Both the position numbers and the translations under genes were made by a program. This document shows positions 1 to 7,367 of a DNA stretch of 21,237 nucleotides, piece by piece; position 1 is the first letter of the stretch, and every line of letters starts with the position of its first letter. The notes beneath the pieces were generated by a model, which saw only the letters and a list, made by a program, of their open reading frames with translations, searched no databases and had not been told where the DNA came from. The stretch covers positions 1 through 21,237 of the forward strand of contig JAKAYK010000010.1 of NCBI GenBank assembly GCA_021826765.1, written 5' to 3'. Source of the stretch: Thermoplasmata archaeon. GTDB taxonomy: Archaea > Thermoplasmatota > Thermoplasmata > Thermoplasmatales > Thermoplasmataceae.

Positions 1-451
1 TTGCAGGATCCATTGTGTATACACCATCCACGGATGTGATATTTATTACTGTTTCGATCCCGGATATTTCTGCAAGAAGCATTGAAACTGTATCGGTGGT
101 ATGACCGGGAACGGTTCCTCCCATCACGACGCTTTTCTGTGTCTTGAGCAGGTGGTGAGCTTGCTCTACAGTTTCTGGAATAAGTTTCTGTTCAGATTTC
201 AGTGCAGATAACATCAGCAGGGCATTCATCCTGGTTGCCAGGATTCCCGCATTGTCCATGGTGAAGTTCTCTGAGCCAAGTTTCCTCATGGCATCCACAT
301 ACACCCTAGCAGGTTTTCCTCCACCAACTACGATTCCAAATTCAGATGGGTTAGAATCCAGCATCAATCTCGAAAATGAGTTTAAAAACTGAATGTCTGG
401 AGTTCCAGGGTTAACTATTGATCCGCCTACGGAAATTATGAATTTCTTCAT
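1..451 (-). CDS. pyrH: UMP kinase, archaeal type (C-terminus beyond window)
   Basis: Phosphorylates UMP to UDP with ATP in pyrimidine nucleotide synthesis; cytosolic, amino-acid-kinase fold. I translated the minus strand from the ATG at 449-451. The first residues read MKKFIISVGGSIV, the glycine-rich phosphate loop. A second glycine cluster, VVGGGKPARVY, follows near residue 50. Further on come VMGGTVPGHTTD and NITSVDGVYTMDP, the nucleotide-binding segments typical of archaeal PyrH. The frame is open to base 1, so about 150 residues are visible and the C-terminus lies outside the window. It diverges from aRF1 with 45 bp between the chosen starts. The family call is firm; only the missing end limits confidence. 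Confidence 0.93.
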   Translation of the reverse strand, partial: MKKFIISVGGSIVNPGTPDIQFLNSFSRLMLDSNPSEFGIVVGGGKPARVYVDAMRKLGSENFTMDNAGILATRMNALLMLSALKSEQKLIPETVEQAHHLLKTQKSVVMGGTVPGHTTDTVSMLLAEISGIETVINITSVDGVYTMDPA

Positions 452-469
452 ATGTTTCATTCATCAAAG

Positions 470-487
470 TTAAATAGTATTATAAAT
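470..487 (+). promoter_or_regulatory. TATA-like promoter of aRF1 (leaderless)
   Basis: The stretch TTAAATAGTATTATAAATT lies between the divergent UMP kinase and aRF1 starts. The TAAATA centred near 473 is about 24 nt upstream of the ATG at 497, the spacing expected if transcription starts at or next to that ATG. This favours 497 over the ATG at 452, which would place the TATA box inside the gene. Confidence 0.55.
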
Positions 488-496
488 TTTCCAATC

Positions 497-1741
497 ATGC
501 CTTCAGATGAGAAGCAGCTCAGGAGATATGAATTCAAGAAAGCTCTGGAGGGACTCTCAAATCTCAAGGGCAGAGGCACAGAGTTGATTTCTCTCTATAT
601 TCCGCCTGAAAGGCAGATATATGATGTGGTTGCATACCTCAGAGAGGAATTTTCTACATCTGCAAATATAAAATCTAAATCAACAAGGAAAAATGTTCTT
701 TCAGCAATAGAATCCATAATGTCCAAGCTCAAGTATTACAAGCAGCCACCTGAAACGGGACTTGTGTTTTTTGTGGGGCATGTTCAGAAACGAGGGGATC
801 AGACCGAAATGTTCAGCCAGATCATAGAACCTCCAGAACCCGTCCAGACTTTCATATACAAATGCGATTCCCAGTTTTTTACAGAACCACTGATGGCCCA
901 GCTCAAGGCAAAGGATGTTTATGGCCTGATTGTGATCGACAGGAAGGAGGCAACCATCGGGTTCCTCAACGGCACCAGTATATCAGTTGTGACCAATGAA
1001 CAATCACTTGTCCCAAGCAAGCATCATCAGGGAGGACAATCCTCACGAAGATACGAAAGGCTGATTGAGATAGCAGCAAATGATTATTTCAAGAAGATCG
1101 GGGAGATCATAAACAACACCTACATGCCTATCATTCGGGATATGAAAGGAGTATTCATCGGGGGCCCCGGGGCCACAAAGAACTTTTTCTTCGAGAACGA
1201 TTACTTGTTCAACGATATCAAGAGGAAGGTTGTGGATCTGTATGATGTGGGCTATACAGATGAATCCGGTTTGAGGGAACTGGTGGAGAAGGCAGCAGAA
1301 TCCATGAAGGATATGGAGATTGCCAGAGAAAAGGATATTGTTAATAAATTTATGAGGGAAGTCCGGAAGGGTGACGAGGGACTTGCAGTATATGGAGAAA
1401 AGGAGGTCCAGGAATCGCTGGAGAGGAAAGCAGTGTATATCCTCATACTGTCAGATGGAATCAGAAAAACAAAATATTACTATACCTGCCCATCTTGCAA
1501 TAACACTGCAGAATTCAGTGAGAGGCCCGAAGACAACACCTGCCCAAAATGTGGAGCAGGAATGGAACTGGATCATGAAGATGACCTTGTCAGGAAGCTA
1601 TTCTCCATGGCTGAAGAAAGTGGGGCCACTGTTGAAATGATTGGTGAGGAAAGTGAAGAGGGAAAACTCCTGAAAAAAGCCTTTGGCGGAATAGCTGGAA
1701 TATTGAGGTATGTTCCGCAGAAGGCGGCTAGATCATTTTAA
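497..1741 (+). CDS. prf1: Peptide chain release factor aRF1
   Basis: Recognises all three stop codons and triggers peptidyl-tRNA hydrolysis on the ribosome. From the ATG at 497 the protein is 414 residues. An upstream in-frame ATG at 452 would add 15 residues, but a TATA box lies inside that extension and no family member I recall starts that way. Visible motifs are NIKS in the N domain (within TSANIKSKS), the YxCxxxF-like YKCDSQF, and the catalytic GGQ in HHQGGQSSRRYERL of the middle domain. A C-terminal zinc ribbon has CPSC and CPKC pairs. All hallmark residues of eukaryotic/archaeal class-1 release factors are present. The last 9 nt overlap the convergent PRC-barrel gene. Confidence 0.97.
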   Translation: MPSDEKQLRRYEFKKALEGLSNLKGRGTELISLYIPPERQIYDVVAYLREEFSTSANIKSKSTRKNVLSAIESIMSKLKYYKQPPETGLVFFVGHVQKRGDQTEMFSQIIEPPEPVQTFIYKCDSQFFTEPLMAQLKAKDVYGLIVIDRKEATIGFLNGTSISVVTNEQSLVPSKHHQGGQSSRRYERLIEIAANDYFKKIGEIINNTYMPIIRDMKGVFIGGPGATKNFFFENDYLFNDIKRKVVDLYDVGYTDESGLRELVEKAAESMKDMEIAREKDIVNKFMREVRKGDEGLAVYGEKEVQESLERKAVYILILSDGIRKTKYYYTCPSCNNTAEFSERPEDNTCPKCGAGMELDHEDDLVRKLFSMAEESGATVEMIGEESEEGKLLKKAFGGIAGILRYVPQKAARSF

Positions 1742-1987
1742 ATTCCTGATTCTTGAGGTATCCATAACTATGTAATCTTTGCCTGCAGTCAGGTAGCTGA
1801 ATGGGATGATATACCTGCCATTCTGGTCTTTCTTCAGAAACTGAAATTTTGAATCTTTTGGTATTGTCAGGACATCAGTCATTTTTCCAGTTTGGCTATC
1901 AAAGGTTATATCATCTATAAGTCCGATGATTGTACCGTCGGAAGTTCCTATGGTTGTTCCTCTAATCTTGTTGAATCTTAATTTCAT
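1733..1987 (-). CDS. PRC-barrel domain protein
   Basis: A small 84-residue protein beginning MKLRFNKIRGTTIG. The pattern TSDGTIIGLIDDITFDSQTGK followed by a beta-rich segment ending in IVMDTSRIRNLK matches the PRC-barrel fold. In archaea this fold is usually a stand-alone protein of unknown or RNA/cell-division-related function. There is no membrane segment or catalytic motif. It is downstream of VAT on the same strand, separated by 146 nt that contain a T-rich terminator and a TATA-like TTTTTTATGC, so it probably has its own promoter. Its 3' end overlaps aRF1 by 9 nt in convergent orientation. The fold call is reasonably sure; the cellular role cannot be read from the sequence. Confidence 0.8.
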   Translation of the reverse strand: MKLRFNKIRGTTIGTSDGTIIGLIDDITFDSQTGKMTDVLTIPKDSKFQFLKKDQNGRYIIPFSYLTAGKDYIVMDTSRIRNLK

Positions 1988-2084
1988 ACTTAAGTAATGT
2001 AATTAAGCATAAAAAATTAATCAGTTACCGCTCTTCATTTCACGTTCTGAGGCAATTTCTGACATTCATGATCATGTATCTTAT

Positions 2085-2103
2085 AAAAAAAACTGGGAAA
2101 AAA
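2085..2103 (-). terminator. Oligo-T terminator after the VAT gene
   Basis: On the minus strand, starting about 30 nt beyond the VAT stop codon, there is a T6 run (2103-2098) and then a T8 run (2092-2085). Archaeal RNA polymerase terminates at such T-runs without needing a hairpin. The position fits termination of VAT before the PRC-barrel gene. Confidence 0.55.
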
Positions 2104-2133
2104 GGGTTTCCATTCAGAAAAAATTGTGGAAGA

Positions 2134-4380
2134 TCAGTTGTAGAGGCCCATTTCCTCTACCTGTTTCTTTCTTTCTTTGACACTCTTGCCCATATTCTGG
2201 GAAAGATTCTCATAGAATTTGATAACATCTGCATCCACTGATGGCTTGATTGATTTCATGGCATCCATGAAGTTTGTCTGGGACACGGTTGTGGCATCAT
2301 TATTCGCCCTGTATGCCATCATTCCGGCTTCTCTGCAGAGGTTCTCAAGGTCAGCACCAACGTATCCATCGGTCATTTCCGCTATTTTCTCAAGATCCGT
2401 TCCTCTTTCAAGAGGCATGCTTCTGGTGTGCACTTCAAGAATCTTCAGTCTTGTCTCCTTGTCTGGCGGAGGAATGTATATCATCTTGTCAAATCTTCCT
2501 GCTCTGATCAGTGCGTTATCCAGTATATCGGGCCTGTTTGTGGCCCCTATGACCACCACTCCCTGCAATACCTCAACGCCATCAAGGGATGTGAGAAGCT
2601 GATTTACTATTCTCTCTGTGACACCTGAGTCCCCATAACCTCCTCTCTTGGGTGCAATCGAGTCAATTTCGTCAAGGAACACAATGGCAGGGGCCACCTG
2701 TTTTGCTTTCTTAAATATTTCCCTGACCGCTTTTTCACTCTCTCCAACCCATTTGCTCAGGACTTCGGGTCCCTTCACTGAAATGAAGTTTGCATTGCTC
2801 TCATTGGCCACAGCCTTGGCAAGGAGTGTCTTTCCAGAGCCGGGGGGCCCGTATAGAAGGAATCCCTTTGGAGACCTTATTCCGAACCTCTTGAACACAT
2901 CAGGTTTAAGAAGGGGGAGTTCGACGCTCTCTCTGAGTTCTCTCTTCACTTCTTCCATTCCGCCTATATCGGTCCAGTGAATATCCGGTATCTCTGCCAT
3001 TACCTCTCTCATTGAGCTTGGCTCTATGGCTTTCAGGGCTTCCCTGAAATCCTCCTCGTTAACGGCCATTTTTTCCAGTATTTCAGTTGGAATGGGCTTA
3101 TCCAGATCAATCTCCGGAAGGTATCTTCTCAGGGCATTCATTGCAGATTCCCTCGCCAGTGCTGCAAGATCAGCACCAACAAATCCATAGGTTATGTCAG
3201 CAATCTCCTCGATGAACTTTGCCCTCTTTTCCTCATCCATGCTGAGGGGCATTGCTCTTGTGTGTATGAGAAGTATTTCTCTTCTTCCCTTTTTGTCAGG
3301 AACTCCTATGTTGATTTCTCTGTCAAACCTCCCCGGCCTCCTCAGGGCTGGATCTACAGCATCTATTCTGTTTGTGGCACCGATAACGATCACATGCCCT
3401 CTTTCCTTAAGGCCATCCATGAGGGTAAGCAACTGGGCCACAACTCTTCTCTCGACTTCTCCCTGCACTTCTTCCCTCTTGGGTGCTATGGAGTCTATCT
3501 CATCAATGAATATGATTGAAGGTTCCTTCTCCTCCGCATTTGTGAATATCTCCCTCAGTTTCTGTTCACTCTGTCCATAATATTTGTTCATAATTTCCGG
3601 CCCATTTATTGGAAAGAAGTTTGCTCCGGATTCATTTGCAACAGCTCTTGCTATGAGTGTTTTCCCCGTTCCAGGAGGTCCATAAAGAAGAACTCCCTTT
3701 GGGGGCCTTATGCCAAGCCTTTCGAAGAGTTCCGGATGTTTCAGGGGGAGTTCAATGATCTCCCTCACCTTGCTCAACTGATCAGTGAGCCCCCCGATGT
3801 CTTCATAACTGATCCTGGAAACATCTTCCAGTATCTCGGAAGCAGCTTCATCCTTTATCTCAATTTTTGTAATCTCTCCTATTTCAACAGGCACTTTTGG
3901 AGGAACTGTCTTTACAACCTTGAAAAGAAGTCCAGAATGACCCACAAGTGTGAGTCCAGGCACACTGATATTATCCTGTTCTATCATAGGCCTCTTTAGG
4001 AGTGTTTTCTGTACAAAATCATCAATTCCTTCACCAAACTTAAGTTTCTGATCCTTTCTTATAATGGGGGCCAGTATGACCTTGCTTGCAACCTCTATGT
4101 TGACCTTCCTGACATGTACTTTGTCTCCTATGGAACACCCACAGTTATTTCTCATAACACTGTCGATTCTAACAATCTGCTTTCCTTCATCCTCCGGTCT
4201 TGCCCTGAATACCCTTCCCACAGTTTTTTTGGAGGATTTTTCAATTTCCACCACGTCGCCAATCTCAACATCAAGCGCCATCCTGGATTCTTCGTCGAGC
4301 CGGACCCTCGACATTCCCGGATCGGTTGCATTAGCTTCTGCAACTCTAAGTAATACTCCATCTCCAAACGAATGAGACAT
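2134..4380 (-). CDS. vat: VAT / Cdc48-p97-type AAA+ ATPase
   Basis: Hexameric ATP-driven unfoldase that feeds proteins to the archaeal proteasome; cytosolic. It has 748 residues, the normal family length. The N-domain (about 1-185) reads LRVAEANATDPGMSRVRLD and DSVMRNNCG, nearly the text of Thermoplasma VAT. D1 has Walker A GPPGTGKT at 234-241 and Walker B IIFIDE near 290-295. D2 has Walker A GPPGSGKT at 511-518 and Walker B IVFLDE at 566-571. Sensor GATNR motifs and the RPGRFD and RAGRFD arginine-finger segments are intact. The gene starts at ATG 4378-4380 with a TATA-like box about 27 nt upstream. It diverges from the UPF0200 gene. Nothing is missing or unusual. Confidence 0.98.
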   Translation of the reverse strand: MSHSFGDGVLLRVAEANATDPGMSRVRLDEESRMALDVEIGDVVEIEKSSKKTVGRVFRARPEDEGKQIVRIDSVMRNNCGCSIGDKVHVRKVNIEVASKVILAPIIRKDQKLKFGEGIDDFVQKTLLKRPMIEQDNISVPGLTLVGHSGLLFKVVKTVPPKVPVEIGEITKIEIKDEAASEILEDVSRISYEDIGGLTDQLSKVREIIELPLKHPELFERLGIRPPKGVLLYGPPGTGKTLIARAVANESGANFFPINGPEIMNKYYGQSEQKLREIFTNAEEKEPSIIFIDEIDSIAPKREEVQGEVERRVVAQLLTLMDGLKERGHVIVIGATNRIDAVDPALRRPGRFDREINIGVPDKKGRREILLIHTRAMPLSMDEEKRAKFIEEIADITYGFVGADLAALARESAMNALRRYLPEIDLDKPIPTEILEKMAVNEEDFREALKAIEPSSMREVMAEIPDIHWTDIGGMEEVKRELRESVELPLLKPDVFKRFGIRSPKGFLLYGPPGSGKTLLAKAVANESNANFISVKGPEVLSKWVGESEKAVREIFKKAKQVAPAIVFLDEIDSIAPKRGGYGDSGVTERIVNQLLTSLDGVEVLQGVVVIGATNRPDILDNALIRAGRFDKMIYIPPPDKETRLKILEVHTRSMPLERGTDLEKIAEMTDGYVGADLENLCREAGMMAYRANNDATTVSQTNFMDAMKSIKPSVDADVIKFYENLSQNMGKSVKERKKQVEEMGLYN

Positions 4381-4400
4381 GATCCTTAAAATGCATTGAA

Positions 4401-4412
4401 GTATATAACCAT
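4401..4412 (-). promoter_or_regulatory. TATA-like promoter of VAT
   Basis: Read on the minus strand, this stretch is GGTTATATAC, centred about 27 nt upstream of the VAT ATG. That suggests a very short leader or none. Confidence 0.5.
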
Positions 4413-4505
4413 AAAGGCAATTTTATGACAACTTTTGTCAGTCTTTTAAGGCATTTTCCAAGAGCTTATTCAATATTATATTCTAAATAATTCACTTCGA
4501 ATATT

Positions 4506-4554
4506 ATTATAAATGTTCCTATGATTATGTTATTATCTGTTCAGTTAATGAGGT
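4506..4554 (+). promoter_or_regulatory. TATA-like box and Shine-Dalgarno of the UPF0200 gene
   Basis: ATTATAAAT at about 4506-4514 would place a transcription start near 4535. The GAGGT at 4550-4554, 4 nt before the ATG at 4559, resembles a Shine-Dalgarno site. This gene therefore appears to have a leader of about 25 nt, unlike its leaderless neighbours. Confidence 0.45.
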
Positions 4555-4558
4555 TTCA

Positions 4559-5104
4559 ATGATCATCATAACTGGAATGCCTGGTTCCGGCAAGGACGAA
4601 TTAATAAAGGTTGCAAGATCCATGGGATGGACGGATTATCACATGGGTGATACCGTGAGGAAATTCGCCAGAGAGAAAAATATTGAGAACACAGATCAGG
4701 CAATAGGGGCCTTTGCCAATCAGGAAAGGAAGGAGCATGGGATGGGCATCTGGGCAAAGAGAATCATTATTGAGATCAAAGATCAGAAAAAGGTCATTGT
4801 AGATGGATTAAGGAACATAGAAGAATTCAACAGTTTCAAGGAATCATTTCCTGACCTTGTGATGGTTGCAATCCATACCGACAGGGAAGAGAGACTCAAG
4901 AGAATTGTAAAGAGGCACAGGGATGATGATGTGAAAAACATGAATGAGCTTGTTGGCAGGGATGACAGGGAACTTTCATGGGGGATCGGAAATGCAATTT
5001 CCCTTTCAGATTATATGATAGTCAACGATTCAACCCTTGAAGCATTCAAGGAGAATGTGAAACAGCTTTTGATCAGGATAGAAAAAGAGCATAGAAATGT
5101 CTGA
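4559..5104 (+). CDS. UPF0200-family P-loop nucleotide kinase-like protein
   Basis: A 181-residue P-loop NTPase. The start MIIITGMPGSGKDEL is a Walker A loop (residues 6-13). HMGDTVR, KVIVDGLRNIEEF and the C-terminal ADYMIVN-like segment LSDYMIVNDSTLEAF together give the signature of the archaeal UPF0200 family. These proteins resemble adenylate and dephospho-CoA kinases, but I do not know a firmly assigned substrate. The aspartate after the P-loop lysine (GKD instead of GKS/T) is a variant at the residue that normally helps bind Mg2+. A GAGGT Shine-Dalgarno supports the start. The stop codon directly abuts the convergent purQ stop with no spacer. Confidence 0.8.
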   Translation: MIIITGMPGSGKDELIKVARSMGWTDYHMGDTVRKFAREKNIENTDQAIGAFANQERKEHGMGIWAKRIIIEIKDQKKVIVDGLRNIEEFNSFKESFPDLVMVAIHTDREERLKRIVKRHRDDDVKNMNELVGRDDRELSWGIGNAISLSDYMIVNDSTLEAFKENVKQLLIRIEKEHRNV

Positions 5105-5887
5105 TCAGTGGGCAGACATGTATTTCTTAACACTTGTGAAAAACAGTCTTCCGAAGGGTACCATCCCGCTCATCCTTCCTTCAGGTGATATCTGATAATC
5201 GTAGAATATTCTTTCAGGGTGGGGCATGAGTCCAATGACGTTCTCGAATTCACCGGTTATTCCGGCAATGTTTCCGATGGATCCATTCGGATTCCAGGGG
5301 TACGTGACTTTCCCTCCATCAGGATTCTCATAGGTAAACACAATCCTGTGATTGTTTTCAAGTTCCTTCAGTGACGTTTCATTGAGGAACCTCAATCTAC
5401 CTTCTTTGTGGGCAACTGGCACTTCAAAAATGGTATTTTCAGGAATTCCGGAAAGCATTCTGTTGCCGCCGTGATATTTTACGTAAATTGTTCTGCATTC
5501 AAACCTGCCGCTCTCGTTGACATCGAGGGCCATATCTTTTTTTCCATGTACGCTGCTTATGATTCCAGTTTCAGTCAGAATCTGGAATCCATTGCATGGC
5601 CCAATTATGGGCGTTCCATTCTCAGCAAGTTTCTGAAGAGTTTTCCCAGCGGAAGCCTTCAATCTCAGAGCAAATATGGCACCTGCTCTCACATAATCTC
5701 CTGCAGAGAAACCTCCGGGAATAAAAATAGCATCAAAATCCTCAAGATTTGTCTTTTTATGTTCAAGTTCATAAATGTGAACATAAACAGGTTCAACGCC
5801 AACTTCTTTAAAGGAACGATAGGCTTCCGCCTCGTTGTTTGTTCCCTCCATCCTAAGTATGGCTGCTCTTAAGATGCCTTCCCCCAA
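5105..5887 (-). CDS. purQ: Phosphoribosylformylglycinamidine synthase, glutaminase subunit PurQ
   Basis: Class-I glutamine amidotransferase that supplies ammonia to PurL (with PurS) in step four of purine synthesis. The chosen reading has 260 residues. The nucleophilic cysteine lies in GPCNGFQ (C98), the oxyanion region in IFIPGGFSAGD, and the catalytic His and Glu in MPHPERI (H223, E225). Conserved homology begins at about residue 7 (RAAILRMEGTNNE). The start is odd: the only conventional start codon between the upstream eL40 stop and that region is TTG at 5885-5887. eL40 lies immediately upstream in the same frame, so the two are surely co-transcribed. PurL and PurS are not in the window. 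Function is secure; the exact start is not. Confidence 0.93.
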   Translation of the reverse strand: MGEGILRAAILRMEGTNNEAEAYRSFKEVGVEPVYVHIYELEHKKTNLEDFDAIFIPGGFSAGDYVRAGAIFALRLKASAGKTLQKLAENGTPIIGPCNGFQILTETGIISSVHGKKDMALDVNESGRFECRTIYVKYHGGNRMLSGIPENTIFEVPVAHKEGRLRFLNETSLKELENNHRIVFTYENPDGGKVTYPWNPNGSIGNIAGITGEFENVIGLMPHPERIFYDYQISPEGRMSGMVPFGRLFFTSVKKYMSAH

Positions 5888-5893
5888 TTTAAT

Positions 5894-6043
5894 TCACTGT
5901 CCACCGCGTCTCTCTTTCGCTTTCATCCTGAGGCCAGTATAGCCGCATTTTCTGCATCTTTCTGCTTTAAGAGAGTTTCTGGCGTCGCATCTCATGCAAA
6001 TTTTCTTATTGAGTCTTCTTTCAATGGATTCTGCAAATGGCAT
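5894..6043 (-). CDS. rpl40e: Ribosomal protein eL40 (L40e)
   Basis: A 49-residue protein of the large ribosomal subunit. I read it on the minus strand from ATG 6041-6043 to TGA 5894-5896. The translation starts MPFAESIERRLNKKICMRC and ends KERRGGQ. It carries a zinc ribbon with CMRC (C16, C19) and CRKC (C30, C33) and many Arg/Lys residues, exactly the archaeal L40e layout. A TATA-like TATAAAT (6074-6080) lies about 34 nt upstream. The next gene, purQ, begins after only two codons in the same frame. Confidence is high despite the small size because the four cysteines and the length match the family. Confidence 0.93.
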   Translation of the reverse strand: MPFAESIERRLNKKICMRCDARNSLKAERCRKCGYTGLRMKAKERRGGQ

Positions 6044-6073
6044 ATGTTTGATCGTTCCCTAATATCTTGTGCC

Positions 6074-6080
6074 TATAAAT
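6074..6080 (-). promoter_or_regulatory. TATA-like box of the eL40-purQ operon
   Basis: On the minus strand the sequence is GAATTTATAGGC, with its core about 34 nt upstream of the eL40 ATG. It is the best promoter candidate for the eL40-purQ transcript and would give a leader of roughly 8 nt. Confidence 0.45.
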
Positions 6081-6090
6081 TCTTTCGTGA

Positions 6091-6255
6091 CCTCTACCAT
6101 CTCTTTAGAGATGGGCTTCCTGTTTTAACGACCTGATTTGCATTTCCGGGTGAAGGAGTGTACAAGATATGTCATCCCATCAGGCACGCCGTTATACGAA
6201 TTAGATTTGCATATAGAAATTGGTTTCTTCATTCCTCTTCTGAAGAGCGTGGGAT
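6091..6255 (-). mobile_element. Degenerate IS200/IS605-like remnant or MITE (hairpin ends)
   Basis: No gene can be read across 6044-6382. Two palindromes about 120 bp apart stand out. One is CCATCTCT-TT-AGAGATGG at 6097-6114, followed on the plus strand by GGCTTCC. The other is CTCTTC-T-GAAGAG at 6235-6247, flanked by ATTC and CGTGGGATT. Subterminal imperfect palindromes without terminal inverted repeats are what IS200/IS605 transposons and their non-autonomous derivatives carry. On the minus strand the first reads AAGCCCATCTCT, and a similar AAGCCC plus hairpin text occurs at about 11660-11685. No transposase or TnpB reading frame survives. The element boundaries are guesses. An alternative is a structured transcript between kinase and eL40. 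Confidence 0.35.
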
Positions 6256-6382
6256 TTTATGCTTTCACTTTCCATTATAAACCAATATGGAAACCTGGAT
6301 TTCAAATAGAATAATAATGGCACGATCAATGGAAACATTCACGCAATTGGTTATAGGAAATGTTGTATCGCATCAGAATGGC

Positions 6383-6901
6383 CTAATCAATTGCCTGAAA
6401 CCAGTATGATTGTTCATCCATTATTGTGTCAGCAACCTGTTCAGGTGTCATTGAATCCGTATTTAAAAGATAATATGCGCTAAGTTTTAAATCCAAAAAT
6501 TCTTTAAGTACTTCCAGACTTCTATTTCCCATTTGTTCCTGTCTATTCCCATCCCTTTTCGCAAGAGTTGTTTCATTTGCCAGGAGAATGACATACTTCA
6601 ACCTGATCTTATTTTCCATAACAAGCCGATAAACTTTTTCCATATCCTTGGGGAATGCAACGGCATCTACAACCACATCCACTCCGGAATTAATAAAATT
6701 GGAAACGAGACATAATATATTATCCCACATCTGGACAATCTGTGAATCAGATTTCCATGGTGGAAGATGTCCTCCAACAACCATGTGGTATATCTGGTCT
6801 GCATGGATCAGGGCTGATGCACTTAGGGAATCAGCAATAATCTTTGATACTGTGCTTTTTCCAACTGCTGGAGGGCCAGATATAACATAAACTGTATTCA
6901 T
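6383..6901 (-). CDS. P-loop kinase-like protein (AAA_33 / zeta-toxin-like), substrate unknown
   Basis: A 172-residue soluble protein with Walker A GPPAVGKST at residues 9-17. A central VDVVVDAVAFPKDMEKVY segment resembles the lid-substrate region of the chloramphenicol-phosphotransferase, gluconate-kinase and zeta-toxin group of small P-loop kinases. LKYVILLANETTLAKRDGNR looks like the Arg-bearing lid helix. I cannot name a substrate, and a metabolic kinase, an RNA-repair kinase and a toxin are all possible. No antitoxin-like partner gene is adjacent. It sits alone between the hairpin remnant and a gene-free gap, so it may be an accessory gene. The start is the ATG at 6899-6901. Confidence 0.7.
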   Translation of the reverse strand: MNTVYVISGPPAVGKSTVSKIIADSLSASALIHADQIYHMVVGGHLPPWKSDSQIVQMWDNILCLVSNFINSGVDVVVDAVAFPKDMEKVYRLVMENKIRLKYVILLANETTLAKRDGNRQEQMGNRSLEVLKEFLDLKLSAYYLLNTDSMTPEQVADTIMDEQSYWFQAID

Positions 6902-7367
6902 TTCTGTACGAACTTGGCAATATTAATAAAATTTTCCAGAAGAACCTGGTTTCTCAAATGTGAAAAACCTTAACATCTCAATTTTTTTGGATATATTGGT
7001 ACCAAGCTGTTCAATTAACCTGGTCAATGATGCATATATTTTCGACATGATAGGTTTCATACGTTCACTATTTGATAGACCCTGCTAAATCTAAGCAACA
7101 AATGAATTATTTATGAAAAAAAGAATGGAAGGGGTGACAAAAAAATTATGATATATTTTGTTAAAGATCATTCCTATCTCTACGGTACTCGGAGTATACA
7201 AACTGTGAATTTTCTCTTATACTCAAAAATCCTGGTCATCCATTCTTCAAAAAACACATAATAAATGGAATGAAATATATATTTTCCTTAAACAAATCAG
7301 GAAAATGAAGGATTTCAGGAGTATTGAAATTTATAATCCCAGTAACCAGCGAAGTTAAGGTAAAAAA
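6902..7367. other. 466-nt AT-rich region without a recognisable gene
   Basis: Between the P-loop kinase start and the membrane protease stop, no reading frame above about 20 codons is convincing. Visible features are a 7-bp inverted repeat, GAGTATA (7192-7198) with TATACTC (7218-7224), several A/T runs, and a TATA-like AAATATATATTTTCC near 7272. The sequence upstream of 6901 should contain the kinase promoter. I see no tRNA, no C/D-box pair and no clear transposon end. Confidence 0.4.

Noticed and set aside
452..496. N-terminal extension of aRF1 from ATG 452
   Set aside because: The extension contains the TATA-like box, and the family starts near MPSDEKQ.
2219..2980. Plus-strand open frames of up to 127 residues opposite VAT
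   Set aside because: They are antisense shadows of the VAT coding region; no start signal or recognisable domain.
5408..5872. 154-residue plus-strand frame opposite purQ
   Set aside because: Antisense of a gene with intact catalytic residues; the translation resembles no known protein.
7192..7224. GAGTATA/TATACTC inverted repeat in the gene-free gap
   Set aside because: Seven base pairs with a 19-nt loop in AT-rich DNA can easily be chance; no promoter geometry supports it.
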